Source: Actinomortierella ambigua (taxonomy: Eukaryota > Mortierellomycota > Mortierellomycetes > Mortierellales > Mortierellaceae). From it: 64,000 nt of DNA. The translations under genes were made by a program, and so were the position numbers. Positions 58,560 to 64,000 of this stretch are shown here, one piece after another; position 1 is the stretch's first letter; each line of letters begins with the position of its first letter. The stretch covers positions 1 through 64,000 of the forward strand of contig JAAAJB010000087.1 of NCBI GenBank assembly GCA_016098155.1, read 5' to 3'. The notes below the pieces were generated by a model. It did not search any database, was not told the DNA's origin, and saw only the letters and a list, made by a program, of their open reading frames with translations.

Positions 58560-59220
58560 AATACCTAGGGCCAGTGGTTTCGCAGAGAAGAGCCCGTGGC
58601 ATTGACACAGACGAGGACCGACACTCTACATTCTCGCATAGGTTTGCCTCCTGCCTTCTTGCCTTCAACAGTGTACGGCCTCGCGTTGATCTCCTTCAGG
58701 CAGAGGCCTGAAGTCTCGTCGCAATTGTAAATGTTATCAGAACGAAAGGTCGCGCAAAGCTGTCGTATCTCCTTCATCACAGGTTCAATGACCTCTAGGT
58801 CAACAGAGCAAGCCTCTCCATGAAGCTGGTACTACGAGATATTGCGGTGCTGCTTGGACTTGTCAAGTCAATAGGCAGAAAAGAATGGGCTGGTGCCAGA
58901 GTCTCGTGTCCCTTCCTCGAACCAGTCGAGCAGAATGGTGTAACGTGATCTCGGCGGAAACGGGTTTATCCTGCTGTGGCTGCTCCTTCAGCCATCTGAG
59001 AAGGACCTCCCCCCACCTTGGTGTCCTCGTTGTTGGTAATGCTGCAGGCGTCCATTGGAAGATTCAAAGCGGCCTCTCTGTACTTGGATTCATTTTTGAT
59101 CCAGTGGCTGAGTATCGGCGCCAAAGGTGCTGCGGGATAATTTCTGCGACAAGTCGTCCTCACGGCTATTGAGGGTAAAAGATAGACGTCAAGGAGCTCA
59201 ACCTTGGCGTGCACCGGCTC
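58560..59220 (-). mobile_element. Broken pogo/Tigger-type (DDE) transposase
   Basis: Minus-strand fragments in order: an N-terminal helix-turn-helix piece (ILSHWIKNESKYREA, within 58966-59214), then QLHGEACSVD near 58795-58825, then IRQLCATFRSDNIYNCDETSG (58700-58780) and VLVCVNATGSS (about 58580-58612). YNCDET holds the first catalytic Asp and VNATGS is the strand before the second Asp region of DDE_1 (jerky/Tigger/pogo) transposases. Pieces lie in different frames with stops between them, and the rest of the catalytic domain is missing. No terminal inverted repeats were found. It lies just behind the kinase gene. Confidence 0.7.
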
Positions 59221-59615
59221 GCAGTTCTATTCCATCACGGGCCCTTACTCCTTAATTTTGGGGTGCGCCAGCGCAGAATCAACGTCGCCACGCCTGGCAC
59301 AATCCAAGAGGTCCAGGTATCGTTGGCCCCTTTCAGCATTCTTCGTGGCAAGCTCTGACTGACTGACGGTATTTCTTCCTCAGGCCTCCTGGCCGGCGAG
59401 GAACGAAGAGCGGATGGAAGACGGAGAAGAGGGCTTTTTTTTTGGGTGGGCGGCACTGCTTTTTAACCCCGTCATGGGAGACGTGTCCGTCGCGAGGAAC
59501 CATGAAGGAGGAGAAGATATGATTTCGATTTTTTTTTCGTCCGGACCTCGACGACCAAGCCACAAACGGAGCTCGTCCCCACTAGTGACTCCTGCATCAT
59601 AGCCTACCACTCAGG

Positions 59616-59750
59616 ACGCAGCATGGGGGGGGGGGGAATGTAGCGCCAAACTTGGCTCTAAATTNNNNNNNNNNGCCATGCCCACCCCCCAGGGCGCAGC
59701 GAGGGGGGGGGGGGACTGCTGCGCGAGCTTGGCCTCGACATTTACGGAGC
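59616..59750. repeat. Two similar segments flanking the gap
   Basis: The segment from about 59612 (CAGGACGCAGC, a G run, then GTAGCGCCAAACTTGGC) resembles the one from about 59689 (CAGGGCGCAGC, a G run, then CTGCGCGAGCTTGGC). They are direct imperfect copies of about 50 bp on either side of the N run, so a tandem repeat probably collapsed in assembly. Confidence 0.6.
59665..59674. other. Assembly gap (10 N)
   Basis: Ten N mark a scaffold join or unresolved sequence; true length is unknown. Confidence 0.99.
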
Positions 59751-60682
59751 AAAACACAGATGCAGACGTGAAAATCGTTCAAGACGCTTTTGCTTGGTGC
59801 CCCCCCCCCCGTATCGAGACCTTTTGGTAAAGTCCAGAAAATGGTTCCTGTCGGTAGACCTACCACACAACACACGGCCGAACAATGCCCAGGTACAATT
59901 CGCAAGGGCGAAAGGGCTAGTCAGGTTTGGGCTGCGCTCTTGTTGTGTTGATCAAAATATATATACATATATAGGAGACGTACAGTCAACTCTACAGGAA
60001 GGCGCGTCCTTACTTCCTCCCCCTCTCCTCCCCCCCCCAATCCCACCTTCTCCCCCGCCCTTTGGAAGGACGATTGCAGAGGAAAAAAGAAGGCACGACC
60101 ATATCTGTTCACGTAGGCTGTTTCAGAAGACAGACAGAATATGTTGAACGCAAGAAAGATCTAACAAAGATGTAGGTCAAACTCTATGAAGGGGAGAGAG
60201 GTGATACGCGCTTCTTCCAGGGAGCCCATTCCAATAAGCCTTCGTCATACAGCGCCATGTAGTAGGGGGGACCGGAGAAAAAAAAAGAAAGAGGGTGTGA
60301 GAAAAACAAAAAAGAACGGGGGAAGGACGAAATGCACACCCGATTAGTCAAGCACCCGAAGTCTCCCACACTCAAGGTTTGGTTTGGCTTGTTTGTGTGT
60401 GTCCAATCCTTGTTCACCCAAACAGCATTGCCTCACCATTTTTCTTTCAAGACATGTGCTCAGCAAACTTTGTGGAGAAATGGTTGGTTGGTTTTTGTTC
60501 CTGAGGCCAACAAACAAAAACCTTCTTTTTCCATGCATTCACTTGACTCAAAAGGAACAGAAGATAAAAAAAACAGGGAAAAGTAGGTATAGGAATAAAG
60601 AAAGTGGTACTGTACATATTTATTGAGAATTCAACCGCAATATTGTTGTGTTGGTTATTCTTCTGCATTTTTTTGTTAGGTT

Positions 60683-62448
60683 TTACTGGCATTTGTCATC
60701 GACCTGGTTCTTCTCTGGCGCATACAGCTCCTGGAACTCGTCGATATCACCATCCTCGAGGTTCGAGACCGAAAAGTCGCACTCCATCAGCGGCACGACC
60801 TTGGTCTTGTAATAGAGCTTGTAGCCGCCCCACAGGGCAAAGAAGACGGGCAAGCCAATGTACGTCGCGACCAAGTTCACCCAATTAGGGTTATCTGAAG
60901 TAAACTCTGAGTAGCCCTGACCGATAATGACGATCGTGCACAGGATAAAGGCATAGATGGGGCCCCAAGGGTAGAAAGCCGCACGGTACGGCAGTCGGCT
61001 CACATCGCCACCCTGGGCCACGTAGGCCTTGCGGAAGCGAAGGTGGGAGGCCGCAATACCGAGCCAGGCAATGAAGCCCGAAATCGACGAAATGTTCAGC
61101 AGCCAGTCGTACACCTGGCCCTCGCCAAGCAACGAAAAGCCCCAAGCAATACCGGCAACCGTCGTCGTCGCCAACAACGCCCAGACAGGAATACCGCGGT
61201 TGTTGGCGCGGCCAAAGATGGCCGGTGCCTTGCCATCACGGGCAAGCATGTACAGGGTACGGGTTGAGGCATACATGCCCGAGTTGCCGGCAGACAGCAC
61301 GGTGATTAAGATAACGGCGTTCATGATGTGCGCAGCCGGGGCAAAGGCCTGCTGGAGGACGAGGGTGAAGGGCGAGACGGCGACGTTTTCAGAGTTGGCG
61401 GCGTCGAGCAGGTCGGGCGAGTTCCAGGGGATGCAGAGACCCATGATGAAAATGGACATGACATAGAAGAGCAGGATGCGCCAGAAGACCTGCTTGATCG
61501 CCCGGGGCACGTTCTTGCGTGGGTTCTTGGACTCACCGGCAGCGATACCGATCAGCTCCGTGCCCTGGAAGGAGAAACCGGCCACCAGGAACACACTCAG
61601 AATGCCGCCAAAACCATTGTGGATCGGCGCGCCCGGGATCGTCCAGTTGGTGAAACCAAGCACGGGCCCGCCAAAGGCGCCGGCCACGACCGCGATACCG
61701 ACGCAGATGAAGATGACGACAGTCAAGATCTTGACGATCGAGAACCAGTACTCGGATTCACCGTAGGCCTGGACAGACAAGAAGTTGAGGACAACCATGA
61801 TGGCGAGGATGAGCAAACTCCAAACCCAACCGGGCACGACATCTTCGGGCACCCAGAATTGAATGATCATGGCCGCTGCCACAATCTCGACCGCGACCGT
61901 CACCGCCCAGTTCAGGAAATAGTTGACACCAAGAGCTAGAAAAAAATATATATATATAAAAGGAAGTTACACCAAGTTTTAGTGTGTTGTGTCAAAAGCC
62001 AAATCCCTAAAGTCAATATTTTGTAGCAGTTTTTGTTAATCTTACCGAAACCAAGAGAGGGATCAATGAAACGAGCAGCATAAGTATTGAAGGAACCGGC
62101 GGTGGGGATCAGAGTAGCCATTTCACCGAGCGAGGTCATCAGGAAGAATACCATGGAGCCGATCGAGATATAGGCAATCAGAGCACCCAGGGGACCGGCA
62201 TTGGCAATGGACTTGCCCGAGGCAAGGAACAGACCGGTACCAATGGTGCCTGCAATGGAAATCATGGACAAGTGGCGAGCCTTCAAGCCACGCTTAAGAT
62301 CGTTCTCCTTGAGCATGGGTTGCTCGTCGGAGTGGTGTGTTGGCAGTGTGGCCAGAGCATCGACCTTTTGAATCGAGCGGCGTGATTGCGAGGACGTCCT
62401 CTCTGGAGGAATCGACTGCATCTCAACAGCTTCTACCTTGTCTCCCAT
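60683..62448 (-). CDS. Amino-acid permease (fungal YAT/APC family)
   Basis: Plasma-membrane proton-coupled amino-acid transporter of the Lyp1/Can1/Gap1 group. Exons 62046-62448 and 60683-61935 on the minus strand; intron 110 nt; product 551 aa. The hydrophilic N-terminus ends with LKRGLKARHLSMISIAGTIG, the family's first-helix motif with the glycines that bind the substrate carboxylate. Twelve hydrophobic segments follow; further family blocks are SLGEMATLIPTAGSF, FSFQGTELIGIAAGE, NPRKNVPRAI and SAGNSGMYASTRTLYMLARDGKAP. The C-terminus is acidic and soluble (FQELYAPE), typical for ubiquitin-controlled endocytosis. Basic-amino-acid preference is likely from overall resemblance but not proven. 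Confidence 0.92.
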
Positions 62449-64000
62449 GATGTAAGGCTGTGAGTAATATGAAGGAAAGAGAGTGGACTGTACAAAGAGA
62501 GAATGAGAGAGGAGAGAGGGGGGGCGGCGAAGGTGACAACCAAAGGACTTGGTTGGCGGGTATGAAGGATGAGAAGAAAAGAGAAAAAGGGAGGAAGGAG
62601 AGGATGAGTGAGTGAGTGAGTGAGTGAGGAAGGAAGGGAGAGTGGGGATCAAAGAGAGTAGTGGCAGGAGCAATCCCCGTTTCGCTTGTTCTTTTATATA
62701 TTCTCCGCCGGGGCTTGGGCAGACCGACAACATACCAAAGGGAGAGGAGAAATGTCTCATTGTAGTCCGCAAAACGAGATGTGATAGGGAAAAATTTAGT
62801 TTTTGGGTGGGTGACCCTCTTGACCCTTTCGCCGTTGCCCACGACAAGTTCACCGAGTTGAGTGAGAGGAGTGGTCTTCATTGTTCTCCTCTTTTTTTTT
62901 TTGTTTACGCCTGATCCACTCTCTGCGCCAACTCTTTTTTGTACTCACCTTTAGCTTTGAAAAGTATGGTGTTAATGTTTGAGTGGGGGGGGGGTGGAGG
63001 ACATTGAGGTTGATCTGGATCCCCCCCCCTTCCTCATCCTCTCTCTCTCGCTCTCTCTCTCTCTCCCTAGACATCTTCATTCCTCCGTTGACCTGCTTCC
63101 CCTCAAAAAGGCAGTCTTCTGCCCTGCTGCTTATCCTTTTAAACCGTTTTTGTCGTTCATCGTCGGAGATGGGAGTTGTCCGATCATCAAGCGGCCTTTG
63201 GATCTATGACAGTCATATATCCTCACCTGCTGCTGCTGCTGCTTGTCCCGCTCTTTGGTTCTGGGTCGAGACAGCCAAACAGGCCGCATGTTGCTCTTAA
63301 ACTAAAATCCAATTCAATTCCGTACAACACAAGACATGACAACACAAAAACATGGTTTCGCCCGCCTTTTGGCCCACCCCTGATAGGCTGTCTCTGTATG
63401 CACCTCGCTTCCTATTCGCTCCTTCCCCCTCCCCCCTCACGAGAGAGAGATGACTACATACATACAGAAAGGGTAGGACAGCAGCCATCGTAGCACACCT
63501 GCATTCTACCCACATAGCCACGCGACGTGGCCCTTGAGTACGAAGAAAAAAAGAAAAGGTGTTACAACTCTCTCACGCTGGGACCATTGTCCAACTCTCT
63601 CACGCACCTTTCTTTTTCCTAATGTGTGTGTGTGTCTGTGTGTTGTGTAGTCGTCTTTGTGGAACAAACATTGCCGATCGCTAGGTCAACAACAATATTT
63701 TCTAGAATCTCTCTCTCTCTCTTTCTTTCTCACATACACACGCGCACACGCACCCTTCCCTCTCTCTTTCTTTCTCTCTCATTCACTCTTCCATGCCATC
63801 GAACCTAAATGTCCATGATGGTTACTATCTAAACTCTTTACTCCTGGGTGTCACTCTATAACGTCTTAGTTTTTGTCTTGCGTTTTAGACAATCGGGCCC
63901 TTTTCCTTCGGACATCGTTAGGATATCATCCAAAAACGCGAATTGTGAGAGAAAAAGTAAACTGTACAAAAAAAAAATTCATTTATTTTACGCACGGCTA
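62449..64000. other. Permease upstream region and window end, no gene seen
   Basis: Contains GAGT repeats (62606-62629), G10 at 62984-62993, CT tracts (63038-63065, 63708-63731), TG repeats (63624-63640) and A/T-rich sequence to the end. No conserved frame found. Confidence 0.55.

Larger units (their letters stand above)
59221..60682. other. Repeat-rich intergenic region with assembly gap
   Basis: Between the transposase remnant and the permease gene. It contains the gap, C and G homopolymers (59631-59638, 59704-59713, 59802-59812, 60031-60039) and A/T-rich sequence. No gene seen. Confidence 0.55.

Noticed and set aside
59983..60000. CAGTCAACTCTACAG as a terminal repeat of the pogo-like element
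   Set aside because: No matching inverted copy was found on the other side of the transposase remnant.

Overview
The window reads as nuclear DNA of a filamentous fungus, most likely Mucoromycota or Mortierellomycota (Mortierella-like). The protein-coding genes carry short GT-AG introns, mostly 90-420 nt, and encode ordinary fungal proteins (Mub1-type MYND protein, Anp1/Mnn9 glycosyltransferase, alpha-arrestin, GRC3, ATP11). They sit beside genes typical of early-diverging fungi and animals but rare in Dikarya: an eIF4E-binding protein with a TOS motif, a C2CD5 homologue, a kinase with Sel1 repeats and a Crinkler/RHS-like P-loop protein. The lineage is inferred from this content; no marker was searched.

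Layout. 1-463: 3' part of a 4E-BP gene, starting inside an inverted repeat at the window edge. 1360-4542 (-): MUB1-like gene, followed by 5.5 kb of microsatellite-rich DNA with no gene that I can see. 10034-12135: alpha-arrestin. 12698-12940: very small hydrophobin-like secreted protein. 14236-15551: Crinkler-like P-loop protein. 15816-17109 (-) and 17342-18629 (+): mitochondrial ribosomal protein uS15m and F1-ATPase assembly factor ATP11, back to back. 20510-21886: secreted or vacuolar metallophosphatase of the Ppn2 type.

22881-31598 holds three RNA-processing genes: POP5, RRP6 and the DEAD-box helicase DBP2/DDX5, which has a 1.6 kb intron. 31839-33977 (-): FAD monooxygenase with eight exons, one of them 15 nt long, and one intron of 37 nt. 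35217-40769: SHPRH-like SNF2/RING protein. 40888-43805 (-): GRC3/NOL9 polynucleotide kinase. 44250-45260 (-): HAD-like hydrolase. 45464-46513 (-): two paralogous small secreted eight-cysteine peptides with Kex2 sites. 47416-51960 (-): C2CD5 homologue. 52082-52919 (-): unknown acidic protein, divergent from a GT62 mannosyltransferase-like gene at 53195-54407.

54478-55309 holds decayed coding sequence (F-box-like and an unknown reading frame). 55788-58097 is a kinase with a C-terminal Sel1 array that is still expanding as 108-bp DNA repeats. 58560-59220 (-) is a broken pogo/Tigger-type transposase, followed by an assembly gap of 10 N flanked by similar repeats. 60683-62448 (-) is an amino-acid permease. 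Exon structures were built by hand from splice consensus, reading-frame phase and family conservation; each set of exons given here sums to a whole number of codons.
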